Under the pieces are notes generated by a model. The model was not told the origin of the DNA, did no database searches, and saw only the letters and a program-made list of their open reading frames with translations. DNA of 64,000 nucleotides, taken from positions 61,650,552-61,714,551 of the forward strand of contig JAVIAB010000073.1 in NCBI GenBank assembly GCA_032433765.1, read 5' to 3'. Below are positions 34,101-45,837 of the stretch, in pieces. Numbering within the stretch: the first letter of the stretch is position 1; each line of letters begins with the position of its first letter. This DNA comes from Megaustenia siamemsis. Its lineage: Eukaryota > Mollusca > Gastropoda > Stylommatophora > Ariophantidae. Position numbers and translations under genes: made by a program.

Positions 34101-35852
34101 CCGACAATATCGACAGCTTTTCTAGCATCACTGACAACATCGACAACATTTCTAGCATCACCGACAACATTGACAACATTTCTAGCATCACCGACAACAT
34201 CGACAACATTTCTAGCATCACCGACAACATCGACAACATTTCTAGCATCACCGACAACATTGACAACATTTCTAGCATCACTGACAACATCGACAACATT
34301 TCTAGCATCAACGACAACATCGACAACATTTCTAGCATCACCGACAACATCGACAACATTTCTAGCATCACCGACAACATCGACAACATTTCTAGCATCA
34401 CCGACAACATCGACAACATTTCTAGCATCACCGACAACATTGACAACATTTCTAGCATCACCGACAACATCGACAACATTTCTAGCATGACCGACAACAT
34501 CGACAACATTTCTAGAATCACCGACAACATCGACAACATTTCTAGAATCACTGACAACATCGACAACATTTCTAGAATAACCGACAACATCGACAACATT
34601 TCTAGAATCACTGACAACATCGACAACATTTCTATCATCACCGACAACATCGACAACATTTCTAGAATCACTGACAACATCGACAACATTTCTATCATCA
34701 CCGACAACATCGACAACATTTCTAGAATCACTGACAACATCGACTACATTTCTAGCATCACCGACAACATCGACAACATTTCTAGAATCACTGACAACAT
34801 CGACAACATTTCTAGAATCACTGACAACATCGACAACATTTCTAGTATCACCGACAAAATCGACAACATTTCTAGCATCACCGACAACATCGACAACATT
34901 TCTAGAATCACCGACAACATTGACAGCATTTCTAGCATCACCGACAACATTGACAGCATTTCTAGCATCACTGACAACATTGACAGCATTTCTAGCATCA
35001 CCGACAACACTGACAGCATTTCTAGCATCACCGACAACATTGACAGCATTTCTAGCATCACTGACAACATTGACAGCATTTTTAGAATCACCGACAACAC
35101 TGACAGCATTTCTAGCATCACCGACAACATCGACAACATTTCTAGCATCACCAACAACATTGACAGCATTTCTAGCATCACCGACAACACTGACAGCATT
35201 TCTAGCATCACCGACAACATCGACAACATTTCTAGAATCATCGACAACATTGACAACATTTCTAGAATCATCGACAACATTGACAGCATTTCTAGCATCA
35301 CCGACAACACTGACAGCATTTCTAGCATCACCGACAACATCGACAACATTTCTAGAATCACCGACAACATCGAAAACATTTCTAGAATCACTGACAACAT
35401 CGACTACATTTCTAGAATCACTGACAACATCGACAGCATTTCTAGAATCACCGACAACATCGACAACATTTCTAGAATCACCGACAACATCGACAACATT
35501 TCTAGAATCACCGACAACATCGACAACATTTCTAGAATCACCGACAACATCGACAACATTTCTAGAATCATCGACAACATTTCTAGAATCACTGACAACA
35601 TCGACAACATTTCTAGAATCACTGACAACATCGACAACATTTCTAGAATCACTGACAACATCGACAACATTTCTAGAATCACCGACAACATCGACAACAT
35701 TTCTAGAATCACCGACAATATCGACAACATTTCTAGAATCACTGACAACATCGACAGCATTTCTAGCATCACCGACAGCATTGACAACATTTCTAGAATC
35801 ATCGACAACATTTCTAGAATCACTGACAACATCGACAACATCGACAACAGTT
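31155..35852. repeat. 30-bp CpG-containing minisatellite, ~156 copies
   Basis: A 4.7-kb array of 30-bp units (typical unit 31381-31410: ctagcatcaccgacaacatc then gacaacattt). Each unit has two CpG sites, and the commonest variants replace them with TpG (atcg/attg, accg/actg). From about 34500 a ctagaatc subtype dominates. 32100-32690 and 33050-33640 are near-identical at an offset of about 950 bp, and the shortened unit at 31620 recurs at 32940. A single-base deletion near 32110 shifts the frame. The 1528-codon antisense ORF and 793-codon sense ORF are by-products of a 30-bp period. Confidence 0.95.
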
Positions 35853-35944
35853 TTTTTCATTTTTTTTTTCATCACTGGAAACATCCACAGAATTGCGGGC
35901 TTGTTTGTCCGTTCGTTAAAAAAAAAAAATTAAAAAAAAAACAT
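35853..35944. other. T-rich and A-rich junction
   Basis: A T-rich segment (35850-35872) and an A homopolymer region (35919-35941) flank about 45 bp of unique DNA between two arrays. Confidence 0.6.
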
Positions 35945-36118
35945 TAACCACAATTTATAATCACACACAACGTCTACGAGCATATAATCACACACAACGT
36001 CTACGAGCATATAATCACACACAACGTCTACGAGCATATAATCACAAATAACGTCTACGAGCATATAATCACACACAACGTCTACGAGCATATAATCACA
36101 CAAAACGTCTACGAGCAT
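35945..36118. repeat. 27-bp minisatellite, ~6 copies
   Basis: Units of 27 bp (cgtctacgagcatataatca then cacacaa). Confidence 0.92.
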
Positions 36119-36654
36119 ATGTATCTTTATGCTTTTTCTTTTTACTATTGCCCCTGACCTGAAGCTTAAATATAAAATATATATATACCCTTCTTATATG
36201 CCTGTGCAATCTTCTTCCTACAGACATTTGATTTCCTTTTTCTATGAGCTTTAATTCATTTCTGTTTTTGACCTCCAAGTTCAATTTAGCTGCAATTGTT
36301 CATCCTATATGTTTATTAATACAGATTGAAGTTCTGTTTAGCTAATCTGATTTTCATTTCATTCTGCCCAAATGTTGTAGAACTCTTGTCCAACGTCAGC
36401 AAAAGACCTAACTAACTATTATACTTGGATTGAAACTAGCACAAGTTAGAGTTGAATTGTCTAGGACATGACATGCAGTCCTTAGTATCTTGAAATAATA
36501 TATTACAAGTTAGCGGGAGTGGTGGGAGCAAGTATAAATGGGCGTCAGTAGTGTGACGTTTTGTTGGATGTCGCAGGTAGTGTAAGCGAGCGTCTCTGAC
36601 ATGAAATGAGGCCCAGTGGCGTAAGAGAGTGTCACTAAGATAAAAGAGCATCAC
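36119..36654. other. Unassigned unique sequence
   Basis: No recognisable gene. Towards the right, words like gtgtaagagag foreshadow the 38-bp array. Confidence 0.4.
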
Positions 36655-37340
36655 ATGTAGTATAAGAGAGCTTCACTGATGTAAAAGAGTGTCAGTAGTG
36701 TAAGAGAGCTTCAATGATATAAAAGAGTGTCAGTAGTGTAAGAGAGCTTTACTGATATAAAAGAGTGTCAGTAGTATAAGAGACCTTCACTGATATAAAA
36801 GTGTGTCAGTAGTGTAAGAGAGCTTCAATGATATAAAAGAGTGTCAGTAGTGTAAGAGAGCTTCAATGATATAAAAGAGTGTCAGTAGTGTAAGAGAGCT
36901 TCAATGATATAAAAGAGTGTCAGTAGTGTAAGAGAGCTTTACTGATATAAAAGAGTGTCAGTAGTATAAGAGAGCTTCAATGATATAAAAGAATGTCAGT
37001 AGTGTAAGAGAGCTTTACTGATATAAAAGAGTGTCAGTAGTGTAAGAGAGCTTTACTGATATAAAAGAGTGTCAGTAGTGTAAGAGAGCTTTACTGATAT
37101 AAAAGTGTGTCAGTAGTGTAAGAGAGCTTCAATGATATAAAAGAGTGTCAGTAGTGTAAGAGAGCTTCACTGATATAAAAGAGTGTCAGTAGTGTAAGAG
37201 AGCTTTACTGATATAAAAGAGTGTCAGTAGTGTAAAAGAGCTTCAGAGGTAGAAAAGAGTGTCAGTAGTGTAAAAGAGCTTCAGAGGTAGAAAAGAGTGT
37301 CAGTAGTGTAAAAGAGCTTCAGAGGTAGAAAAGAGTGTCA
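36655..37340. repeat. 38-bp minisatellite, ~18 copies
   Basis: Units of 38 bp (gtgtaagagagcttcaatga then tataaaagagtgtcagta). Variants alternate ttcaatg/tttactg; the last three units have the divergent cagaggtaga. It ends ~35 bp before the second fold-back element. Confidence 0.92.
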
Positions 37341-37374
37341 GTGGTATGATGGTTAACTCACCGACTTAGCCATA

Positions 37375-37955
37375 CGACCAATTTGAGAGGGACAGTTATG
37401 CTTACAACACTCGGAAAATTCCACAACAAATTACCAACAGAAAACTCAAAGAACAATAAGCAGCCTGAAGCAGGGTCGAACTTGTACCCCTCGAGGAAGC
37501 GTCTTGCCACTTGACACTTGCGTTACAGCACACTGCCAGCATAGTAATCTTAACAAGTTGCTATCACTTACGATGTATTTCATTCATGTGTGCTAATGAC
37601 TATAGCATAGGGTTACAAACACAAGTCGGGAATAAATTGTATATCTGTAATCTGTATTTACTGTAGGACAAGCATCACCCGGATGGTGCAGGGCGTTCGT
37701 TGTAGATACATATTTATAGAACAAAACAGCACGAATGGTAGCTTTCAATGGTTCAGATTGAAGGGAAAGGCAAGGCGCTGTGTAGAGGAGTTCGATCCTG
37801 CTTTAGGTTGTCTATTGTTCTTTAATTTTTGTTGTTGATCATTTGTGATATTTTCGACAGTTCTAAACATACTTGTCCCCCCTGACATCAGTCGTTGATC
37901 TGTCGCCTTTGAAGTTTCCTTTCATAATTATATACATTTATTTTTATTTGTCTTT
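37375..37955. mobile_element. Fold-back SINE pair, second diverged copy
   Basis: Same architecture as 21980-22492. The left arm (about 37375-37540) contains ttacaacactcggaaaa and an inverted B box (cagggtcgaacttg). The right arm (about 37765-37896) has ggcaaggcgctgtg and B box gttcgatcctgc, followed by the same tail type (cgcctttgaagtttcc ... ttatttgtctt). The loop holds atgactatagcata, which appears in reverse complement in the first copy, while the tail is on the same side in both. More diverged than copy one; I found no clear target duplication. Confidence 0.7.
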
Positions 37956-38384
37956 TGGTATAAACATAAAATGAACGTGGGTACAATCTCCGACCGGAGT
38001 TCTCAGGTCGAACCAGGTAAAAATAAAATACTACCTGGATCGCTGAGTGAGGTAGTAGTGTCGAGATGGACATAAACCCTACATCCGCAAATGCTATGAC
38101 AAATTGCTGTGATTTTGTTTGCTTCAACATTATGTTTTTAGATGTTATTTTGATATGCCCCAGGTATGTCAGTGACTTTTTCGTTGTGTCACAGAGTTAT
38201 CCAACACTCTCGTTCTCCACAATAAAGCCACAACTATCATAATATTCTTGATTTGTTTAAAATATGTGTATGTGTAGTAAGATGTATAAAGAACATAACC
38301 AACACATCAGTCGATGGTCATAGTATAAGCATCCTGGTGTGTGCTGATGGCAATGCTTAATAGCTTTAACTATGAACATCAGAA
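37956..38384. other. Unassigned unique sequence
   Basis: No recognisable gene or repeat. Confidence 0.4.
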
Positions 38385-38640
38385 AGAAGCAAACATAATT
38401 TGGTGATCATGTAGTGAGAAGGAAACAGCTGGAGTATATAGCGGCGACTACGGGGAAAAAATGAGGAAGTAGATAGGGGGATATAAGGGAGGGAGAGGGG
38501 GAGGGAGATACAAGACAGTTTAAGTCAGTCGTTTGATATAAAGTCAACAGAAAGGAACAACAATGACATAGATAAAAAGTTGTGCAGAGACTTGATCACT
38601 TACGCCAGCAGGCACGGTGGTACTTGATGGTAATGATGCA
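38385..38640 (+). mobile_element. LINE family 2, decayed 3' tail
   Basis: Diverged from the C-terminal region: gtgatcatgtagtgagaagg (cf. the GHVMRR codons), aacagctggagtatat, a purine-rich block replacing the basic region, and tgtgcagagacttgatcact with gccagcaggcacgg before a cttgatggtaatgatg tail. Many indels. Confidence 0.6.
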
Positions 38641-39385
38641 TATTTTTTTTTAATAATTAGTATTACGTCATCCTAAGCATTAGTCCAAATGAATGTTCCC
38701 TGTTGTAGTCCTAGCTTACTTACTATTGTTTGTGACTTGTTTGAGCCGCAAAACTGTGCTAATTAATGCTAAAAGTTAGCAGCCACTGAGAGAACAAAGA
38801 CGTTGTAGCTATCTTCCATTAATTTCTGTGACACCAACTTCTAAACGCCCCTCTAATGCGCGGTGTACACACGATATTAGCCTTTACTCAAGTAACCCCG
38901 ACCAAGGTCAACCTTTCTCAAACGGAAAAAAGCCCCTTCCTATTATCTTGTCCGTCTGTAAAGGCCATTGCAACATTCCGAATAAGCCCAGCGATTCAGT
39001 CCCTGGCTTACGATGTTGACAGACGGTTAATGACATTTTTGTCTGTTGTCTATCTTTGAGTTCAAGAAAGTCAACTGAAGAGTGCACCTGAAAGAGCCAA
39101 CAAATGATGACACTGGTCTTTATCCTTTACCTAAAGCTTGTGTTCCGTACACGGGCCTTCATTAGAAACAAATTACTCCAGTCAGTGATGAGTATCAATA
39201 ACAAATTGCCAGGAGACTATGACTTCTGTTGTTCAATGCCTGTATCTTCCTCATGCATTATCTAGACATGTATACCTGAGAAAGTTTACAAATAATGAAA
39301 GTATATTTGAGCGCCTTGCTATGAAGAGCATTCTGAACTTTGTAAATATATAATTATTAACTAATTAAAATATCTATCTCTCCGA
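38641..39385. other. Unassigned unique sequence
   Basis: Nothing recognised. Two short overlapping plus-strand ORFs at 38828-39059 have no domain support. Confidence 0.4.
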
Positions 39386-40165
39386 GGCAGGGATGCATGC
39401 TGTCACCAAGCTTGTTCAATCTATACACTGAGCAAATCTTTAAAACATCACAGAGATGCCAGGCCTACAAATTAATGGAAAAATAATCAATAACCTAAGA
39501 TATGCTGACGACACTGTACTACTAGCAGAAAATCTTAAAGATCTACAACAATTACTTAATGAAATAAACATGACAAGCAAAAAATATGGACTACATATGC
39601 ACATCAAAAAGACTAAAACTATGATCATAAACAAAGAAAATACTCAAAACCCACAAGTGGATGTTAAAATTGAAGGAATAGACTTGGAGACATTTCAGAA
39701 CTACAACTACCTTGGACATACTATAACCAGTGATGGAAAATGTACAACTGAAATAAACAAAAGAATAGGAATGGCAAAAAGTAATTTCAATGTCATGAAG
39801 AACATACTAACATCAAAACAAATAACACCAGGGCTAAAACTAAGAATAGCAAAATGCAAAATGTTACATCTTCTCAATATTCCTATATGGTGCAGAAACA
39901 TGGACATTAGACATGAAGACAGAACAGAGAATTGAAGCCTTTGAAATGTGGATATATAGAAGAATATGTAGAATTGGATGGAAGGAAAAGAAAACGAACG
40001 ATGAAGTCTTAAAACAACTAAAAATGAAAAGAGAAATACTAAACATATTTCAAACAAGACAGATGCGATTTTTGGGTCATGTTAAAAGACACAACCGCCT
40101 ACTAAAAGTAATACTGGAGGGGAAAATACAAGGTAAAAGAGGCAGACCAAGACTAACATGGACGA
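39386..40165 (+). pseudogene. LINE family 2c polymerase pseudogene
   Basis: Begins at RT motif B (QGCMLSPSLFNLY, about 39390-39430). After a frameshift come the GLQINGKIINNL block and an intact motif C (RYADDTVLLA), then KKTKTMI, YLGHTITSDGKCTTE, and after a second frameshift near 39860 EAFEMWIYRRICRIGW, FLGHVKRHNRLL and GKRGRPRLTW. It lacks the true C-terminus and tail, ending near 40165, so it is truncated at both ends. Very close to the copy at 49981-50538. Confidence 0.85.
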
Positions 40166-40453
40166 GTAACAGAGCGAGTAAGCTTTGAGAGGGAAGGCGG
40201 TACAAGAAGTTGTGCTGAGGTCAGATGTCTCGGGCTGGAAGCCGCGGATATTGCAGACTGATAAAGTCACGACACAACGCTTTCACGCTCAATTAACGCT
40301 CTTTTAAGTGAGGATAGGAAAGAGAATAATCACCAGTCAAGTGAAACAACAGTTAAAATCAGTGAAAGAAGGAAACAAAATTAAGTAAGCAAACATTTCT
40401 AACGTAATTTAACTGTAGTTCTGCAATCTCTGCATGAACTTCTAAAACACGGG

Positions 40454-40458
<5 letters not shown>
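40166..40458. other. Unassigned unique sequence
   Basis: No gene or repeat recognised between the truncated LINE and the AT microsatellite. Confidence 0.4.

Positions 40459-40526
<68 letters not shown>
40459..40526. repeat. (AT)n microsatellite
   Basis: About 68 bp of TA dinucleotides. Confidence 0.97.
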
Positions 40527-40529
<3 letters not shown>

Positions 40530-40530
<1 letters not shown>

Positions 40531-40760
40531 TCGCCGCACAGGCAGATAACTCCACCTTCGGAGGTGCTAATATTTTTTTCAGTCGATGAGTAATTGACGT
40601 TTCAAGCCGGGCCTCGCTGCTGAGACCAGGGGTGGTTGCCGCAGAGAGAAATTACAAATAAAATTGCCAACTGGTGCAGTCGGGATTTGAACTCATAACC
40701 TCTTTGTCTCGAGATCGGCGTCTTGCCTCGAGATCAACCAGTCCTACCGAACACAAAATA
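40530..40760 (-). mobile_element. tRNA-like SINE candidate
   Basis: The minus strand has an A-box-like tggttgatctcgaggcaag (about 40722-40741) and a B box gagttcaaatccc (40682-40694), then ~140 bp of body to the AT microsatellite, which may be its tail. The head layout resembles 7235-7400 (g.tggt..a.c.cgaggcaagacg), but the bodies differ. Confidence 0.5.
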
Positions 40761-40934
40761 TATTTAATAAATCAACATTTTCAAATATTGGAAAATTAAT
40801 ATTGTCTATTTCACATTAAGTATATATATGGTTGTGTTCTTTTAGAGCCAAAGCAGAACGTTCTCACTGTTGTGAATACTGGGAATGTCCCGTTCAGCCA
40901 GCAGCTCTGGCCGCCAGGACATACTTGTCTTAAT

Positions 40935-41090
40935 AGCCTCTCTGGCGGAGTGGTTAGCGCGCTCGCTACTTACTGTCCTGAATGATAAGGGCTCAATTTT
41001 CAAATGTGGCCATTGTTTTTTTCAAACCTGCAAAGCTCCGGGGTTCACCCAGACTACCATTGTTGCCGGGATGTCAAACCTGACCACCAT
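40935..41090 (+). mobile_element. tRNA-like repeat candidate
   Basis: The head tggcggagtggttagcgcgc (40943-40962) is a good A box. The B-box position (gggctcaattttcaa, about 40989) is degraded. A ~90-bp body follows, ending in gggttcacccagactacc. Possibly an old SINE; not a functional tRNA. Confidence 0.4.
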
Positions 41091-41100
41091 GACACATTAT

Positions 41101-41260
41101 CCATCAACGTGTGGCTTGTCGTACAAGAATGTGCTCACTACCATCAACGTGTGGCTTGTCGTACAAGAATGTGCTCACTACCATCAACGTGTGGCTTGTC
41201 GTACAAGAATGTGCTCACTACCATCAACGTGTGGCTTGTCGTACAAGAATGTGCTCACTA
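41101..41260. repeat. 40-bp tandem repeat, 4 perfect copies
   Basis: Four identical 40-bp units starting ccatcaacgtgtggcttgtc at 41101, 41141, 41181 and 41221. Confidence 0.95.
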
Positions 41261-41896
41261 GCACCCTATTTCCTGTATGCCCCTTCGCATCTCCATGACG
41301 GAAACCTTCTACAAACGTTCTCTCTCGCTGAATGTGTTCGGCAAATTCGTATCTGAAGATTTGATGATAATTTTGAATGTTTGCTTTTTTTTTGCCTTGG
41401 CAACGGCATTTAGCCTGCTTTTTGGACACCAACTTCCAATATACTCTTTCACTCAATTTGAAAAAACAAATGTCTGCATTCTTTTACCATAAAAGTAAAC
41501 GCAAACTTGCATTATCTTTAGTTTGTACACTCTCATGTAATGACTGGGATAATACAAATGTTCATGTTTCGAGTTCTTATCTTCGACATTCAAAATCCAC
41601 CCGTTTCATGTTTCACTTTCTGAAATGTACCTCATACCTAAAGAATTCTCTTGTACTGAAATGTGTTGAGTCCTGACAAATGTCCATCTTGTTGTAAAGT
41701 GTTAAGTGACGAAATAGTTTCTCTTGTTCATTCAAGAGATAAAATAGTTTCATTGTTGAAATGTGTTAAGTTATGGAAAGTTTTTCTTTTATTAAGGTGT
41801 GTTGTGCGTTAAAGGTGTTCTCTTGCTGAAAGTGTTCTTTTGCTGAAAGTGTTCTCTTGCTGAAAATGTTATTTGCCAAGAAAGCTTATTTTTTGG
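41261..41896. other. Unassigned AT-rich DNA
   Basis: Loose repetition of ttgctgaaagtgttct at 41818-41870; otherwise nothing recognised. ORFs here have no support. Confidence 0.4.
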
Positions 41897-42370
41897 TGTT
41901 ACATGTTGAAAGAGTCTCCAGCCTAAAGTGTTTAATTTCTGTTGAGTTTCCTTGTGTTACATGTTGAAAGAGTCTCCTGCCTAAAGTGTTTAATTTCTGT
42001 TGAGTTTCCTTGTGTTACATGTTGAAAGAGTCTCCAGCCTAAAGTGTTTAATTTCTGTTGAGTTTCCTTGTGTTACATGTTGAAAGAGTCTCCAGCCTAA
42101 AGTGTTTAATTTCTGTTGAGTTTCCTTGTGTTACATGTTGAAAGAGTCTCCAGCCTAAAGTGTTTAATTTCTGTTGAGTTTCCTTGTGTTACATGTTGAA
42201 AGAGTCTCCTGCCTAAAGTGTTTAATTTCTGTTGAGTTTCCTTGTGTTACATGTTGAAAGAGTCTCCTGCCTAAAGTGTTTAATTTCTGTTGAGTTTCCT
42301 TGTGTTACATGTTGAAAGAGTCTCCTGCCTAAAGTGTTTAATTTCTGTTGAGCTTCCTTGTGTTACATGC
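41897..42370. repeat. 58-bp minisatellite, ~8 copies
   Basis: Units of 58 bp starting tgttacatgttgaaagagtc; the only regular variant is tccagcc/tcctgcc. Confidence 0.94.
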
Positions 42371-43334
42371 GATCATGAAATATGCCAGTTACCAATCATT
42401 GAGAATATGGGTAGTATGCACATTTGGAGGTGCATGATTGAGACTCACTGCACAAATCAAGTAGAGAAGCTTACGACGAACACTCATTACAGATGTCCTT
42501 TGTGGATGCTGTAGAAATATACAGAAACCAACAGCTTAAACAAGAGTCTCTTGGCCAAGCCCGTTATTTACCCTATAGCACTAAAGAACATATCTTAACA
42601 TGATCCCGACGACCGTGCCCTTAACAATGTTATTCTCATATACAAAAGACCTGTCCAACACTTATTTTTCTCTACATAGACAGTGCGACAGAAACAAGCT
42701 ACCCTAGCGAAATCACCATTTGCCTTGTCAACCCCTCATTCAATGCAAACTGACACTGTAACACCGACTCGTGTATATCCCCGTACTTAAATGTCTAACG
42801 AGTGCTGGGAGGCTGGCCTAGACTACCGTAATTGTGACACTAGAGGAGGCCCTTTACGTGCCAGTTCCCGGGACTAATTGGGGGCCTCGCTAGGAGAATC
42901 GCAGCAATGATTAATGGGAGTCTGCTTCACCAAAGGAGGTCCCAAACAAGGCAGAACTGGGAGCAGCAAAGTCTATAGAAAACACCGATAATGGCTCACA
43001 CACCGGGTAGAGGGAAAGATTCCTAGTGTGTCACATTTGCTATACAGGTGGCGGTTGACTTCCCGTGCTCTGTTCGCGCTCATCAGATATTTTATCTGTG
43101 TACCTGCTGTTATGCACAATGTTGTGTTTTGTATATTTGTATTGAAAAAGTTAGTATCAAGATACACCTTTTATCTATATACTATCTCCTACTGATTCGG
43201 AAGCAAATATCAAGATATTTGTAATTGTCATCAATGATTTATCTGTTACTGATTGAAATCGTGAACATTGATACCGATTCTGTCACAGATTCTGAAAGTT
43301 CAAACATTGGAAGCTAAGGCACTAAGAACATGTT
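42371..43334. other. Unassigned unique sequence
   Basis: About 1 kb of ordinary single-copy sequence; no ORF with a recognised domain and no splice-bounded exon that I can defend. Confidence 0.4.
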
Positions 43335-43599
43335 CATCTGAGTTATCGTTGTTAACGACCATAACATGAGGACGTAAAACTGACGGCAATGCTATCTTTT
43401 CATCTGAGTTATCGTTGTTAACGACCATAACATGAGGACGTACAACTGACGGCAATGCTATCTTTTCATCTGAGTTATCGTTGTTAACGACCATAACATG
43501 AGGACGTAAAACTGACGGCAATGCTATCTTTTCATCTGAGTTATCGTTGTTAACGACCATAACATGAGGACGTACAACTGACGGCAATGCTATCTTTTC
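43335..43599. repeat. 66-bp minisatellite, 4 copies
   Basis: Units of 66 bp starting gttatcgttgttaacgacca at 43342, 43408, 43474 and 43540, alternating gtaaaac and gtacaac, so the higher-order period may be 132 bp. A 95-codon minus-strand ORF is a by-product. Confidence 0.92.
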
Positions 43600-43934
43600 A
43601 TTTGGTTATTAATTATGCACGATCTCGGGACCAAGTGAGTCCTTAAAGATTACAGCGACACTTCCCGGACAGTTCGATCTTAATGAAGCCCAGTTTGTGC
43701 TCACACTGAAAGCTTACTGTTAGCAAAGTGTTGTAGGTAAATAAATAAACATCTTTTCACTCGCACTTCTTTAGTAAATAATAAATGAAGTCTGTGACTC
43801 TACGAAGGCATGATTTTAAACTCTACATCTAATCTGAATATTTAATTGGTCCAACTTGTAGCGCTGGTGGATTAGTAGCTATATGTCGAAGCTTTGGCTG
43901 CAGAGTTGCGAGTGTATCATCGGTGTATCAAGGG
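43600..43934. other. Unassigned unique sequence
   Basis: Nothing recognised. Confidence 0.4.
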
Positions 43935-44962
43935 TGTGGTCAATGTATCATCAGTGTATTATAGGTGCCAGTCAGCGTATTATAATTAACAAGGGTGGCG
44001 ATCAGTGTATCATCACTAACAAGGGTGACGGTCAGTGTATCATCACTAACAAAGGTGGCGGTCAGTGTATTATCACTAACAAAGGTGGCGATAAGAGTAT
44101 CATCACTAACAAAGGTGGCGGTTATTGTATTATCACTAACAAGGGTGACGGTCAGTGTATCATCACTAACAAAGGTGGCGGTCAGTGTATCATCACTAAC
44201 AAAGGTGGCGGTCATTGTATTATCACTAACAAGGGTGGCGGTCAGTGTTTCGTCACTAACAAGGGTGGCGGTCAGTGTATCATCACTAACAAGGGTGGCG
44301 GTCAGTGTTTCGTCACTAACAAGGGTGGCGGTCAGTGTTTTGTCACTAACAAGGGTGACGGTCAGTGTATCATCACTAACAAGGGTGACGGTCAGTGTTT
44401 CGTCACTAACAAGGGTGGCGGTCAGTGTTTCGTCACTAACAAGGGTGGCCATTCAGTGTTTCGTCACTAACAAGGGTGGCGGTCAGTGTTTCGTCACTAA
44501 CAAGGGTGGCGGTCAGTGTTTCGTCACTAACAAGGGTGGCGATCAGTGTTTCGTCACTAACAAGGGTGGCGGTCAGTGCTTCGTCACTAACAAGGGTGAC
44601 GGTCAGTGTATCGTCACTAACAAGGGTGACGGTCAGTGCTTCGTCACTAACAAGGGTGACGGTCAGTGTATCGTCACTAACAAGGGTGACGGTCAGTGTT
44701 TCGTCACTAACAAGGGTGGCGATCAGTGTTTCGTTACTAACAAGGGTGGCGGTCAGTGTATCATCACGAACAAGGGTGGCGGTCAACGTATCATCACTAA
44801 CAAGGGTGGCGGTCAACGTATCATCACTAACTAGGATGGTGGTCAGTGTATCATCACTAACTAGGGTGGCGGTCAGTGTATCATCACGAACAAGGGTGGC
44901 GGTCAACGTATCATCACTAACAAGGGTGGCGGTCAGTGTATCATCACTAACTAGGGTGGCTG
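43935..44962. repeat. 30-bp minisatellite, ~34 copies
   Basis: Units of 30 bp (typical 44041-44070: catcactaacaaaggtggcg then gtcagtgtat). Variants gtatcatc/gtttcgtc and ggtggc/ggtgac are arranged in blocks. One unit near 44448 has an extra base that shifts the frame, which is why the false ORFs change frame there. Confidence 0.94.
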
Positions 44963-45744
44963 TTTTACTTACAGCAGTGAGGTTTATTGACTGTTTCGTC
45001 CTACATAAATCACTGCGTATTTCAAGTGAAATCACAAAGCATGTTTCGAAGTCACGAACAAAAACAATTCATCATGAATTTACAGAGTGAAGGAAGAAAT
45101 GCCAAACAGAAGAAGTGATGATGAGAGTTCAAATAAAGAAGAGTTGACGTCAGAGATTGGCGGAGTACAATGATCCTATTTTCGTTATTTCCAAGATCTA
45201 ATTTATTATCAAGATCGCTAAGCACATTTTCCAATTGATCCTGATACGAGACAGACATTTTTTTTTTTAACCTGAAACGGACAACGCTGTTTTCCTCATC
45301 CCAAATTTCTGCAGTTCAGCTTTGTGAAGTTAAATTGAAATTAAAAATTTTATCTTAAAAATCTTGAAACGTCGCATGTCATGTGACTGTCTTTAGGACC
45401 CCGTAGACATGAAGGATCAAACAAATTCGATAAAATACACTTTCTCTAAATGATTTCCTCGCGAACGATTTTAGAATAATTGTTCGTTTATATTTTAATT
45501 GTGTATTTTTGTATTACTTATACAACGGCGTTTTCAAAGTGTTTTACCTTTTTTTGCGTGCTGAAATTAGCAATTTTTCAAAGAAATAAAGATAGATATA
45601 AACAATAAAAAATTGTAGCAGTAAAAAAATGTACACAAGATGGTCATTTGAGGAAATAGTACATTGAAATATATAGGCTGAGATCAACACTAATACTTTG
45701 TGATAAAGTAGTTGAGATTTAAATGACACAACCTAAAGAAGTTT
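44963..45744. other. Unassigned AT-rich DNA
   Basis: No gene recognised. Confidence 0.4.
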
Positions 45745-45772
45745 GCACACACACACACACAATAAATAAATA

Positions 45773-45832
<60 letters not shown>
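45745..45832. repeat. (CA)n, (AAAT)n and (AT)n microsatellites
   Basis: CA run at 45748-45761, AAAT at 45762-45775 and TA from 45776 to about 45832. Confidence 0.95.

Positions 45833-45837
<5 letters not shown>

Noticed and set aside
31298..35884. 1528-codon antisense ORF with a 10-residue repeat
   Set aside because: Product of a 30-bp period; the sense strand is open too, and the peptide switches frame after the one-base loss near 32110.
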